A stretch of 38,888 nucleotides of DNA from Okeania sp. SIO3B5 (GCF_010692555.1 NZ_JAAHHG010000044.1:1-38888); one strand, 5' to 3'; counted from the first letter of the stretch, positions 9,508-18,518 are shown. The notes: generated by a model not told the origin, from the sequence alone. Program-made: numbers and translations.

Positions 9508-9765
9508 GAAGGAAGAAGGAAGAAGGAAGAAGGCAGAAGGAAGAAGGCAGAAGGCAGAATAGGACTTACACAAATTAACCTTGAAAACGCCATATGTAGG
9601 GGCGAATGGCATTGCCTAGCGCCAAGCTCCGCTAACGCCCTCACTTGATTTAATTTCCCTCCGTAAGTCCTGAAGAAGTTAAATTTATTCTGTCTAAAAC
9701 TAATAACTGATAACTGAAAAAGCTGATAACTGATAACTGATAACTGATAACTGAAAAAAGGGAGG
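9508..9765. repeat. STRRs and a MITE of the AGGACTTAC family
   Basis: GGAAGAAGG/GGCAGAA repeats at 9508-9558. A MITE at 9560-9671 has terminal repeats AGGACTTAC and GTAAGTCCT and contains a small dispersed repeat with GCTCCGCTAACGCC. TAACTGA heptamers follow at about 9703-9755. No gene. Confidence 0.65.
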
Positions 9766-9796
9766 TTGACAAAAAAACTTGACATGGTACTATATT
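9766..9796 (+). promoter_or_regulatory. sigma-70-like promoter, copy 1
   Basis: TTGACA at 9766-9771 and TACTAT at 9788-9793 with a 16-nt spacer (overlapping TATATT at 9791-9796). A second TTGACA lies at 9779-9784. The block recurs 243 bp downstream. Confidence 0.5.
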
Positions 9797-10008
9797 CATA
9801 ATGGAAAAGGTGCGCTCATATATACTCAAATAACTTAGGCCAAAAAAACCATACTTGCCTACTAAAATAATGAATAATTAATAGTGAATGAGTTTAATTC
9901 TTTAATTGCTAATTGTTGAAGAATAGTTGATAACTGATAACTGAATAAGAAGAAGTCTAATAACTGATAACTAATAACTAAAAAAGCTGATAACTGAAAA
10001 AAGGGGGG

Positions 10009-10039
10009 TTGACAAAAAAACTTGACATGGTACTATATT
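10009..10039 (+). promoter_or_regulatory. sigma-70-like promoter, copy 2 (243-bp duplicate)
   Basis: TTGACA at 10009-10014 and TACTAT at 10031-10036, with the same 16-nt spacing and the same flanking GGAAAAGGTGCGCTCATA as copy 1. The duplicated block covers roughly 9755-9997 and 9998-10240, lying directly upstream of the kinase gene. Confidence 0.55.
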
Positions 10040-10250
10040 CATAATGGAAAAGGTGCGCTCATATATACTCAAATAACTTAGGCCAAAAAACCATACTTGC
10101 GTATAATGAATAATTAATAATGAATGAGTTTAATTGTTAATTGTTGAAGAATAGTTGATAACTGATAACTGAATAAGAAGAAGTCTCATAACTGGTAACT
10201 AATAACTAAAAAAGCTGATAACTGATAACTGAAAAAGCTGATAACTGAAA

Positions 10251-12305
10251 ATGCAGTCTGGAAAAATCCTGAGACAACGTTACAAAATTATCGGGTCTCC
10301 TCTAGGAAGAGGAGGATTTGGAGACACCTACTTAGCTGAAGATTTAGATTTACCAGAAAATCCGAAATGTGTGGTTAAACATCTTAAACCTAAAAGTTCA
10401 GACCCAGGAATTTTGCCTGTTGCCCAAAAGTTGTTTGAGAGAGAAGCAAAAACCTTATATAAATTAGGCAAAGGCTCAGACCAAATACCAAAATTATTTG
10501 CTCATTTCCAGGAAGGAACAGAATTTTACTTAGTACAGGAATATATAGAAGGGCACGATATTAGTAGGGAACTTACGCCAGGGAAAAAATTAAGCGAGTC
10601 TTATACTATTACCTTACTCAAAGGAATATTAGAAGCATTAGCGGTAGCTCATCAAAATAATATAATTCACCGAGATATTAAGCCACAAAATTTGATGCGC
10701 CGTAAGTCGGATAGCAAAATAGTATTGATAGATTTTGGGGCGGTTAAAGAAATAAGTGTATTAACTACAGCTAACCAACCAGGTGCAACAACTTTCACTG
10801 TAGCAGTCGGAACCCCTGGATATATGCCAAGCGAACAAAGTAGAGGACAACCAAAACTAAGTAGCGATATCTATGCAGTGGGAATGGTAGGAATAAAAGC
10901 ACTGACTGGTAAAAACCCAGAAAATTTACCAAGAGACTCTAAGACAGAACATATTATCTGGCGAAATGAAGCAAAAGTGAGCGATCGTCTGGCAGATATA
11001 TTGGATAGGATGGTACATGAATATTTTCTGCTGCGTTATGAAAATGCGATGGGAGTATTAGAAGCGTTAGATATTCCAACTCCACCAGTACCTACACCAC
11101 AACCAACTCCAGCACCTACACCTACTCAAACAAAAACAGTAGTACCAAAACTCCAACCTCAACCTAATAAAACTAGAAGACAAATATTGACATTAGGAGG
11201 TTTAGCAGGAGGTGGGTTTGTTGCAGCAATGTTAACTAAAGATTTGTGGAGTGGAACATCTCCAGAAAGTATTTCTACTTCCCAACCAACTCTAGAAGAG
11301 CCAACACCAGAACCGTCCACTTCTCCTAAACCAACACCAGAACCTTCTACTTCTCCTAAACCAACATCAGAACCTTCCACTTCTCCTAAACCAACACCAG
11401 AACCTTCTACTTCTCCTAAACCAACATCAGAACCTTCCACTTCTCCTAAACCAACACCAGAACCTTCCCCTTCTCCTAAACCAACACCAAAATTTTCTAT
11501 TCAGACGTTTACTACCATCACAGTTAACAGTAGAGGAGAAGAAATAAGTAGTCGTGAAGGTCAAGCAGAAGTAATGACAGAAAACTTCAATGGAGTCTCC
11601 CTAGAAATGGTAAAAATTCCCAGAGGTAGATTTCTCATGGGGTCTCCAGAGACAGAAGCAGGGAGAAGTGATAGTGAAGGTCCGCAACATTATGTAGATG
11701 TGCCAGAATTTTTCATGGGAAAGTATCCAGTCACTCAAGCACAGTGGGAAGCAGTTATGGGAAATAATCTTTCTCACTTTAAAGGTGCGAGTCGTCCTGT
11801 AGAAAAAGTAAGTTGGAACGACACCACAGACTTTTGTCAGAAACTCTCAGAAATAACAGGAAAAAAGTATAGTTTACCCAGTGAGAGTCAGTGGGAATAT
11901 GCTTGTCGAGCAGGAACAACAACACCATTTTATTTTGGCGAAACTATAACGTCTGAGTTAGTTAACTTTAATGGCAACTCTACTTATGCTGATGCACCGA
12001 AAGGAATATATCGTGAAGAAACAACAGATGTGGGAATTTTTCCACTTAATGCTTTTGGTTTGTACGATATGCACGGGAATGTCTGGGAATGGTGTCAGGA
12101 TGTTTGGCATGATAATTATGAAGGTGCGCCTACTGATGGTAGTGCTTGGGAAACTGGAGGTAATAGTAATAGAAGAATGCTCCGTGGCGGTAGCTGGTAC
12201 AACGGTTCTAAGGTTTGCCGGACTGCCGGGCGCAACTATGGCAGTGCAAACCTCCTCGACTTCCGTTGTGGTTTTCGTGTCGTCTCGTCTGTCTCTGGTT
12301 CCTAG
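10251..12305 (+). CDS. Ser/Thr protein kinase with C-terminal FGE-sulfatase domain; candidate DGR target
   Basis: 684 residues. The N-terminal Hanks-type kinase (about 10-275) has GRGGFG, the catalytic Lys K43, HRDIKPQN at 140-147 and DFG at 161-163, so it should be active. A single membrane segment (about 309-328, preceded by a Thr-Arg-Arg) is followed by a Pro/Ser/Thr stalk with six 10-residue repeats (PTPEPSTSPK-type), then a formylglycine-generating-enzyme/SUMF1-like domain from about 450 (IPRGRFLMGS, GNVWEW, LRGGSW, CGFRVV). The likely arrangement is an inside kinase and outside FGE/C-type-lectin-fold domain, probably ligand binding rather than catalysis. After RGGSW (residues 645-649) the last ~100 bp are GC-rich and dominated by NNC/NNT codons, as in DGR variable regions of this fold. 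The ATG is preceded by GATAACTGAAA repeat with no SD. Confidence 0.9.
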   Translation: MQSGKILRQRYKIIGSPLGRGGFGDTYLAEDLDLPENPKCVVKHLKPKSSDPGILPVAQKLFEREAKTLYKLGKGSDQIPKLFAHFQEGTEFYLVQEYIEGHDISRELTPGKKLSESYTITLLKGILEALAVAHQNNIIHRDIKPQNLMRRKSDSKIVLIDFGAVKEISVLTTANQPGATTFTVAVGTPGYMPSEQSRGQPKLSSDIYAVGMVGIKALTGKNPENLPRDSKTEHIIWRNEAKVSDRLADILDRMVHEYFLLRYENAMGVLEALDIPTPPVPTPQPTPAPTPTQTKTVVPKLQPQPNKTRRQILTLGGLAGGGFVAAMLTKDLWSGTSPESISTSQPTLEEPTPEPSTSPKPTPEPSTSPKPTSEPSTSPKPTPEPSTSPKPTSEPSTSPKPTPEPSPSPKPTPKFSIQTFTTITVNSRGEEISSREGQAEVMTENFNGVSLEMVKIPRGRFLMGSPETEAGRSDSEGPQHYVDVPEFFMGKYPVTQAQWEAVMGNNLSHFKGASRPVEKVSWNDTTDFCQKLSEITGKKYSLPSESQWEYACRAGTTTPFYFGETITSELVNFNGNSTYADAPKGIYREETTDVGIFPLNAFGLYDMHGNVWEWCQDVWHDNYEGAPTDGSAWETGGNSNRRMLRGGSWYNGSKVCRTAGRNYGSANLLDFRCGFRVVSSVSGS
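11301..11480 (+). repeat. six 30-bp coding tandem repeats (Pro-rich stalk)
   Basis: Six in-frame units of CCAACACCAGAACCTTCTAC-type sequence, 30 bp each, encoding PTPEPSTSPK or PTSEPSTSPK. They form the extracytoplasmic stalk between membrane segment and FGE domain. The near identity suggests recent expansion and likely length variation. Confidence 0.9.
12183..12300 (+). other. candidate DGR variable region and downstream IMH-like end
   Basis: Begins at CGTGGCGGTAGCTGG (residues RGGSW) and ends near GGTTTTCGTGTC. Between them many codons end in C or T with varied first two bases (TAC, GGT, GTT, TAT, GGC, AGT, CTC, CTC, GAC, TTC, TGT), as expected if adenines of AAC/AAT codons in a template repeat had been randomised. 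The position, at the extreme 3' end of an FGE-fold gene followed by a GC-rich tail, is where DGR variable regions sit. No reverse transcriptase, avd or template repeat is in the window, so the call is inference. Confidence 0.55.
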
Positions 12306-12379
12306 GAATCTTCCTCTTTATTCTTTTCCTCTTTTCCCCTTATCCCTCTTTTTCTTTTCTCTGTTCCCTCCCGCGAATT

Positions 12380-12556
12380 AATCCGTATATCCGTGCCATA
12401 ATCCTTGTGAGCTTTTCCCCTTTTTCCTCTTTCCTGCATCCATCCGTATATCCGTGCCATAATCCGTGTGAGCTTTTCCCCTTTTCCCTCCCGCAAATTA
12501 ATCCGTATATCCGTGCCATAATCCGTGTGAGCGCATCCGTGCCATAATCCCTGTGA
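12380..12556. repeat. tandem repeats with CCGTGCCATAATCCGTGTGA
   Basis: Three copies of a unit of about 60 bp built from ATTAATCCGTATATCCGTGC plus CATAATCCGTGTGAGC and a C/T-rich spacer, followed by a fourth shortened copy. The peptides they encode on the minus strand (repeated ARIYG) are artefacts of repetition. Confidence 0.8.
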
Positions 12557-12619
12557 GCGGAAGTCAGGGCAAGACCATGATTTTGCCACAGATGCACCGA
12601 TAAATATAGAGATGATTAA

Positions 12620-12872
12620 TCTGCATTTTGTGGAGCTAAAAAAAAAATCGACGCTGAAAGGAATTTCCCCTTGCATCCACAAAAAAATCATAGTACTATG
12701 TAATTATTGGGGGTTGCTCGTACCTACGCATGACTTTTTATTCAACCCAAAAACATCGCCAGACACAGATTTTGCCACGGATGTACGGATAATTATGTTG
12801 CCTAGTAGAAGCGATCGCTCAACTTCAGAGAAAAAAATCATCTTGTGAAGCACCAACCAACAAAAAATCATT
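12620..12872. repeat. ~250-bp direct repeat, copy 1
   Basis: Runs from TCTGCATTTTGTGGAGC to AAAAAATCATTA. It matches 13039-13287 along its length, including ATAGTACTATGTAATTATTG and AGACACAGATTTTGCCACGG. It holds a HIP1 octamer GCGATCGC at 12811-12818. A partial third copy of its right part, also with HIP1, lies at about 12910-12965. Confidence 0.85.
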
Positions 12873-13038
12873 AGCAGGAGAAATATAGAAGCGATAGAAC
12901 GACCTTCCGCTGTCGCGATCGCTCAGGCTTACAGAAAAAAATCTCATTCTGTGAAGCACTATAAAGAAAAAGTCAGTGGTAGAAAGATTTGACTGTTCCA
13001 TCACAAGGCAAAAATTTTGCCCAGCCAGAAAGAGAGTA

Positions 13039-13287
13039 TCTGCATTTTGTGTAGCCACTAAAAAAATCGGCGTCGAAAGGAATTTCCCCTTGCATCGGCA
13101 ACAAAATCATAGTACTATGTAATTATTGGGAGTTGCTCGTACCTACACCTGACTTTTTATTCAACGCCAAAACATCGCCAGACACAGATTTTGCCACGGA
13201 TGTACGGATAATTATGTTGCCTAGTAGAAGCGTACGCTCAACTTCAGAGCAAAAATTCATCTTGTGAAGCACCAACAAAAAATCATT
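13039..13287. repeat. ~250-bp direct repeat, copy 2
   Basis: Second copy of the 12620-12872 repeat. The HIP1 octamer of copy 1 is replaced by GCGTACGC at 13230-13237. Confidence 0.85.
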
Positions 13288-13383
13288 AATCGTTTCTACT
13301 AACCACTGTTCATATTCATTTTCATACAGGGATATTACAGCGCTTTTCGCTCTTGATGAACCATATCGTCATAACCAAAACCC

Positions 13384-13411
13384 TGTAGGGACGTTGCATG
13401 CAACGTCCCTA
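13384..13411. repeat. perfect 28-bp palindrome with GCATGC centre
   Basis: GTAGGGACGTTGCA followed by its exact complement. Near copies lie at 1721-1746 (one mismatch), 22794-22820 (diverged) and 31712-31741 (one mismatch), always in spacers or inside MITEs. Confidence 0.85.
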
Positions 13412-13588
13412 CTGTGGTCTACTGAAATGAAAACCGCTGTAAATTACTTTTAACTGTCATTTTTACCTCATATTATTGATAATAACTTTGTTTGTTTTTG
13501 TAGATATACAGTATTCACAAAGGTCATCCACTCTTTCAATAACTAATTGTTGTAATTCTACAATATTTCTAAATTTCTAATAGAAGCG

Positions 13589-13918
13589 GTGGAAGAAGGG
13601 ATAACTTGGTTCAAAGACAAAGGTTCATCAACAACAACTATGGCTGTTGAAGCTAATGACAATCAACAGGCCATGAAAACACAGCAACCCAATGTTTTTC
13701 TAGGCTTAGGCAACACTCAGTGTGAGCAAGGAGATTTTGCGGGAGCGCTCCCTTACTTCCAGAAGGCACTCACACTCAATCTTCAACAGTCTCTGGATAT
13801 CTACATAAATTTCGGGGATTCCTTTAGTCAGTGCGGAAGATTTTCTGAGGCAATTGCTGCCTACCAAGAAGCGATCGCGTTAGAATCAGACAATCCCCAC
13901 ATTTACATTCACACCTAA
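13589..13918 (+). CDS. short TPR-repeat protein, probably a gene fragment
   Basis: Open from GTG 13589 (an internal ATG is at 13640) to TAA 13918, encoding about 109 or 92 residues. Two tetratricopeptide repeats are visible: VFLGLGNTQCEQGDFAGALP with YFQKALTLN, then IYINFGDSFSQCGRFSEAIA with AYQEAIALES. TPR proteins are scaffolds; here no effector domain follows. No ribosome site is convincing for either start. The stop overlaps by three bases the stop of the converging Uma2 gene. It may be a remnant of a longer TPR protein such as the TPR-glycosyltransferase at 26732-28777. Confidence 0.5.
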   Translation: MEEGITWFKDKGSSTTTMAVEANDNQQAMKTQQPNVFLGLGNTQCEQGDFAGALPYFQKALTLNLQQSLDIYINFGDSFSQCGRFSEAIAAYQEAIALESDNPHIYIHT

Positions 13919-14482
13919 ATTAACTTTGCTTTCTGGAAAATTTGCAGAGGAGTTAAACTTAACTCAGGTAATAAATCATTCCCTAAACTATCTTCCCCTT
14001 GCTTCGTTTGTGGAGGAGAATCAGGATAAAAAACGGTGATGAGTCTTAACCTTTGTATCAATTAACCAAACAAGGGATACCCCTGCTTTTAGATAAGCTT
14101 CTGCTTTCTCACTCTTGTTACTAAAAGATTGAGCAGGTGATATAATTTCTATGACTAATTCAGGGGGAATGGGGCAAGCATCATCTTCTAATTCAATCTC
14201 CCCTAACTTATCATAAGATATATAGAGTAAGTCTGGAATCGGACACCAATCTTTGTCATTTCGTTTTAAGCGAACACACCATTCGATACCAACTTCCCCC
14301 TTATCTTGATTCCAATCTTCAAGAATTGAGGATAAAGCAAGTGTGACACGGGAATGATAACGTAATGGTGACATTTTTTGAATTAATTCTCCATCGAAAT
14401 ATTCATAGTTTTCACTAGCTAAAGGGGATGACAAAAATTCATCCAGTGTGAGCCTTTTTTCTTGGATAGCAGTCTTGGACAT
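13915..14482 (-). pseudogene. Uma2-family (DUF820) putative nuclease, frameshifted near the 3' end
   Basis: The first 153 codons from ATG 14482 (SD AGGAG about 10 nt upstream) give a normal Uma2 protein: LTLDEFLS, YEYFDGELIQKMSP, SRVTLALSSILED, WCPIPDLLYIS and PPELVIEIISP, a PD-(D/E)xK-like core. The frame stops at 14021 after TKVKTHHRFLS. Shifted by one base at about 14035-14042 it continues as TVFYPDSPPQTKQGEDSLGN and so on to TAG 13915-13917, which is the expected Uma2 C-terminus; the combined length (~189 residues) is the family norm. So this is a single-base frameshift, either real decay or a sequencing error. Uma2 genes are abundant and often degenerate in cyanobacteria, and their role is unclear. 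Confidence 0.85.
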
Positions 14483-14623
14483 CCTTGGAATTCTCCTAAT
14501 TAAGTAGAGTTAATACAGTATAATGTTCTTGACCAAAAAAAAAGGTCTCAAGCCTCCCCTTTTAAGGGGATAAAAAAAGAGAATATTCCTTATGTCAAGC
14601 CTCTGGGAATAGCTGCGAGGTAC

Positions 14624-14703
14624 TGTTAACTGTTAACTGTTAACTGTTAACTGTTAACTGATAACTGATAACTGATAACTGATAACTGATAACTGATAAC
14701 TGA
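14624..14703. repeat. STRR array TTAACTG / TAACTGA
   Basis: About four TTAACTG heptamers followed by about seven TAACTGA heptamers. The array switches unit by single-base change, which suggests growth by slippage. Confidence 0.85.
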
Positions 14704-14899
14704 AATGACACTCTCACCGTTAAATCACAGCTCCTAGCTCCGCGCATAACGCTATACAGATTTTTCAGCTTTGGGTTTCTTCTCAAAGACTTGAATATTG
14801 GGATTCTCCAGTTTAAATCCATTCTCTGTGCTTTCTCCCATTTTACCACTAATTGCAGCAACTCGGGGGTTGAGCCAGAATAGCTAAAAGCTTTAAGTT

Positions 14900-15028
14900 A
14901 TATCATGTCCGGTTGAATAATTAGACTTTGGTGGAAGGAAGGCAGGAGGCAGCTATGCTGGAGGCAGAAGGTTTTCTCTCATTGTCACCTTAATTCTATA
15001 CACGCTCCGATGCTACCGGACATGATAT
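14900..15028. mobile_element. MITE family A, copy 1
   Basis: Terminal inverted repeats ATATCATGTCCGGT and ACCGGACATGATAT, 129 bp, with an internal GGCAGGAGGCAG STRR. The interior matches the inverted copy at 38392-38521 almost throughout. Confidence 0.85.
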
Positions 15029-15095
15029 TAAGGGGAAAAAAAGAAATAATATTTCCTCATCAACTCAATAACTGCTGTAAATAAGGAATACAAAA

Positions 15096-15965
15096 ATGTC
15101 TATAGCTGAAAAATCATCATCAAAAAATCAATCATCAGTAAAAGTTAGCAGAATTATTCTATGGGTAAGTGTAGTTTTAATTGTCATATTTTTCCTAGCC
15201 CCTGTTTTATGGCAATTACTCACTTCTTTCAAAACAAATGAGGCAATATCAGCAGTTCCTAATATCTATTTCCCCACTCCCAATCAATTAACTTTTGACC
15301 ACTATCTTAGTTTGGGTTTGGGTTTTCTCCGCTATGTTTTTAATAGTGCTTTTGTGTCTATTATTTCCACAGTTATTTGTTTAGGAATAGGAGCCCCTGC
15401 TGCTTATACTTTAGCACGGTTAAAACTCCCTGGAGAAAATATCATTCTTGCCTGCATTTTAATCGTCAGTCTATTTCCCTATGTATTATTATTTTTGGGT
15501 CTGTTAGAAATTATTAAATCTCTTGGTTTAGGTAATAACTACATCTCTCTAATTATTCCTTACACTGGGATAAATTTACCTCTGACAATTTTGGTCTTAA
15601 GAAGTTTTTTCCAACAGTTACCAAAAGATTTAGAAGACTCAGCCAAAATAGATGGTTACAGTACAATTTCTATGTTGTGGAATATCATCTTACCTCTAAC
15701 AATTCCAGCATTAGTAACCACAGGAATTTTAACCTTTATTTTTGCTTGGAATGAATTTATTTTTGCTCTGACTTTTATTACTCGTTCCGAAATGTATACT
15801 ATCCCTGTTGCAGTAGCTCAAATAGGTGGTACTTCTGTATTTGAAATTCCCTACGGCCCCATTGCTGCTGCAACAGTAATAGGTACATTTCCTTTATTAA
15901 TTTTGGTATTAATAGCTCAACGTCGAATTGTTCAAGGTATTACTGCAGGAGCTGTCAAAGGATAA
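15096..15965 (+). CDS. carbohydrate ABC transporter permease (MalG-like)
   Basis: 289 residues with six predicted membrane segments (about 20-42, 84-106, 115-140, 150-170, 198-222, 252-275), a BPD_transp_1 inner-membrane permease. The EAA loop is DLEDSAKIDGYSTISMLWNI and so on from residue 178, the site that contacts the ATPase; its form is that of the MalG/GgtD class importing oligosaccharides or compatible solutes. A ribosome site AAGGA lies 8 nt before ATG. The other parts of an importer (MalF-like permease, binding protein, ATPase) are not adjacent, so it must pair with subunits encoded elsewhere or be a leftover from a broken operon. Glucosylglycerol/trehalose transport is a guess from lineage only. 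Confidence 0.88.
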   Translation: MSIAEKSSSKNQSSVKVSRIILWVSVVLIVIFFLAPVLWQLLTSFKTNEAISAVPNIYFPTPNQLTFDHYLSLGLGFLRYVFNSAFVSIISTVICLGIGAPAAYTLARLKLPGENIILACILIVSLFPYVLLFLGLLEIIKSLGLGNNYISLIIPYTGINLPLTILVLRSFFQQLPKDLEDSAKIDGYSTISMLWNIILPLTIPALVTTGILTFIFAWNEFIFALTFITRSEMYTIPVAVAQIGGTSVFEIPYGPIAAATVIGTFPLLILVLIAQRRIVQGITAGAVKG

Positions 15966-16014
15966 CGAAGTCAGAAGTCAGAAGTTATATAGAGGGCCGT
16001 CGGTAGGGGCGATT

Positions 16015-16035
16015 TCCTAGGGAATGCTCCGCAAA
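16015..16035. repeat. 21-bp small dispersed repeat inserted in a palindrome
   Basis: Compared with the intact palindrome at 1117-1142, the copy at 16004-16049 has the extra sequence TCCTAGGGAATGCTCCGC plus AAA between GGGGCGATT and CGCGAATCGCCCC. Confidence 0.7.
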
Positions 16036-16136
16036 CGCGAATCGCCCCTGCTGCTCTAAAAGTGGGAGGCTTTAAACCCAATTTTTCGGTAAAGTAGGAA
16101 AGTCAAAATTAACCTCTATTTCTATTTATCTACTAC

Positions 16137-17256
<1,120 letters not shown>

Positions 17257-17426
17257 AGTAAAGTCAAAAGTCAAAAGTTAGAAGTCAAAAGTTAGAAGTG
17301 ATATTTTATATCAAATCCATTCCCATTCACTAAAGTCAAAAGTCAAAAGTTAGAATTGATAGTGATATTTTATATCAAATCCATCACCCCATCCCCCTAT
17401 CCCCCCATCACCCCATCTCCTTCAAA
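17257..17426. repeat. STRR leader AAAAGTC and duplicated 60-bp block
   Basis: AAAGTCAAAAGTTAGAAGT and GTGATATTTTATATCAAATC occur twice (17264-17320 and 17334-17386). This is the upstream region of the GUN4-like gene and separates it from the lysozyme-like gene on the same strand. Confidence 0.7.
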
Positions 17427-18518
17427 CTACATTTGAGGCTTTTGTTCTGGAGATGTCTCAGGGGGTTTATACCGAGCCAAGTTATTATTGTAAGTTCCTA
17501 CAAGTTTAGGCATGAGTCGCTCAACTTCTGTAGGTGTTTCTCCAAATGAGGGCCAAACCATATATAACTTTCTAAAAGCTTCTTCAATTCTCCCTTGTTC
17601 AATATCTTGCAGAGCATCTTTTTCTCGAATCAATTCTATAGCTACACGGTCTTGATAAGTGGGGCCAAAATGTTTAGCTCCTACCATCGGAGCATAAAGG
17701 TCCCAAGATGTACTTAGAAACTGATATCTACCTGCTGCATCAGAACAAAGTTTTTCGTTATTCCGATCAATGCCACATTTCATCTCTCTAGGGTGGTCCT
17801 CAAAGCTAGAGAAATGGTCGTTTGTGTATTGGCGATAATAACCTTTAGGACCTGTGGTGCCTTCTGTTACAGCAATTGTATCCAGAAAAGCTCGTATCCT
17901 GGGTACATTGATTGGATAGGCCCAATTCTTAGTTGGCTCAATCTCGGGCATAATAGCTACTGTTTCTGGCCATTTTTCATCGGCAGCATTTGCGCCCCCA
18001 CCCATTTCTCGAAATAGTTTTAAAGTTGCTAGAAGTAACACAAAAATAATTAAGAAGGTAGAAGCTAACTGGATCTTCAATAGTTTGCGCAATTTTAAGG
18101 TCTTTTCCTGTATTTTTCGAGTAGTAGGATGATTTTTTGTTTTGTATGTAGAGGGAGCTGATTTGTTGAAGTTTTCAATATTAGGAGATAAGATCTGTTT
18201 TTGAGTATTAGGTTTTTGAGTATTAGGAAGTATGCCAGTTTGCCGACCAAATTTTAGCAGAGAATTAATAGTTTCTAATCGTTTATTTTGAGAATATTCT
18301 CGATTATTAGAGGAAATACCCTGAACATTTGCAAAGGCTAAAACATCTGCTTGAGTTACTTTTTTTAGTGGCTTTTTGACAAATTTCAGGAACATTTGAG
18401 CTAGATATAAATGAGATTGTTGATTTACAGGAGGAATTTGTTGTAACCAGATATTTATTAATTGAATGTCTGAAATTGTTTGAGGTTGATTTCTTTTTTG
18501 TACTTGTTGTTTGTACAT
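17427..18518 (-). CDS. membrane-anchored phage-lambda-type muramidase with integrase-SAM-like N-terminus
   Basis: 363 residues. C-terminal part (about 205-345) matches lambda R endolysin / COG4678: FLDTIAVTEGT with the catalytic Glu at residue 219, then DHPRE, AGRYQFLSTSWD and YQDRVAIELI, so it should cleave peptidoglycan glycan strands as a lytic transglycosylase. One membrane segment lies at about 148-166, placing the enzyme outside the plasma membrane. The N-terminal cytoplasmic 100 residues (FLKFVKKPLKKVTQADVLAF ... LLKFGRQTGILP) resemble the SAM-like core-binding domain of tyrosine recombinases, without a catalytic recombinase domain. A Thr/Lys-rich linker joins them. I see no phage genes nearby, so it is probably a cell-wall remodelling enzyme; the fusion is unusual. 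Confidence 0.85.
   Translation of the reverse strand: MYKQQVQKRNQPQTISDIQLINIWLQQIPPVNQQSHLYLAQMFLKFVKKPLKKVTQADVLAFANVQGISSNNREYSQNKRLETINSLLKFGRQTGILPNTQKPNTQKQILSPNIENFNKSAPSTYKTKNHPTTRKIQEKTLKLRKLLKIQLASTFLIIFVLLLATLKLFREMGGGANAADEKWPETVAIMPEIEPTKNWAYPINVPRIRAFLDTIAVTEGTTGPKGYYRQYTNDHFSSFEDHPREMKCGIDRNNEKLCSDAAGRYQFLSTSWDLYAPMVGAKHFGPTYQDRVAIELIREKDALQDIEQGRIEEAFRKLYMVWPSFGETPTEVERLMPKLVGTYNNNLARYKPPETSPEQKPQM

Larger units (their letters stand above)
12306..13588. other. 1.3-kb gene-free region of direct repeats
   Basis: No credible gene. It contains a C/T-rich STRR (12306-12380), tandem units with ATCCGTATATCCGTGCCATA (12380-12556), two ~250-bp direct repeats (12620-12872 and 13039-13287) and a perfect palindrome GTAGGGACGTTGCA/TGCAACGTCCCTAC (13384-13411). 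Open frames here are just the tandem repeats read through. Confidence 0.65.
14483..15095. other. spacer with STRR, family C fragment and MITE A
   Basis: Family C fragment around 14540-14590 (CCTCCCCTTTTAAGGGG). TTAACTG then TAACTGA heptamers at about 14624-14703, roughly a dozen units. A 40-codon minus-strand open stretch around 14755-14880 (containing NPRVAAISGKMGESTENG) looks like the tail of a lost gene, cut off by the MITE at 14900. No intact gene. Confidence 0.5.

Noticed and set aside
11159-11440. Minus-strand Val/Gly/Glu-rich frame inside the kinase gene
   Set aside because: It is the antisense of the 30-bp Pro-rich coding repeat, an effect of periodicity.
12302-12691. Minus-strand open frames encoding repeated ARIYG peptides
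   Set aside because: They are translations of the 12380-12556 tandem DNA repeats, with no start signals or protein-like variation.
12306-13588. DGR template repeat or reverse transcriptase downstream of the candidate variable region
   Set aside because: Looked for a copy of the GGCGGTAGCTGG block and RT-like frames throughout the window; none seen.
14640-14861. Minus-strand 73-codon frame upstream of the ABC permease
   Set aside because: Half of it is TAACTGA repeat; an alternative frame in the same place looks more protein-like but is also only a ~40-codon remnant.
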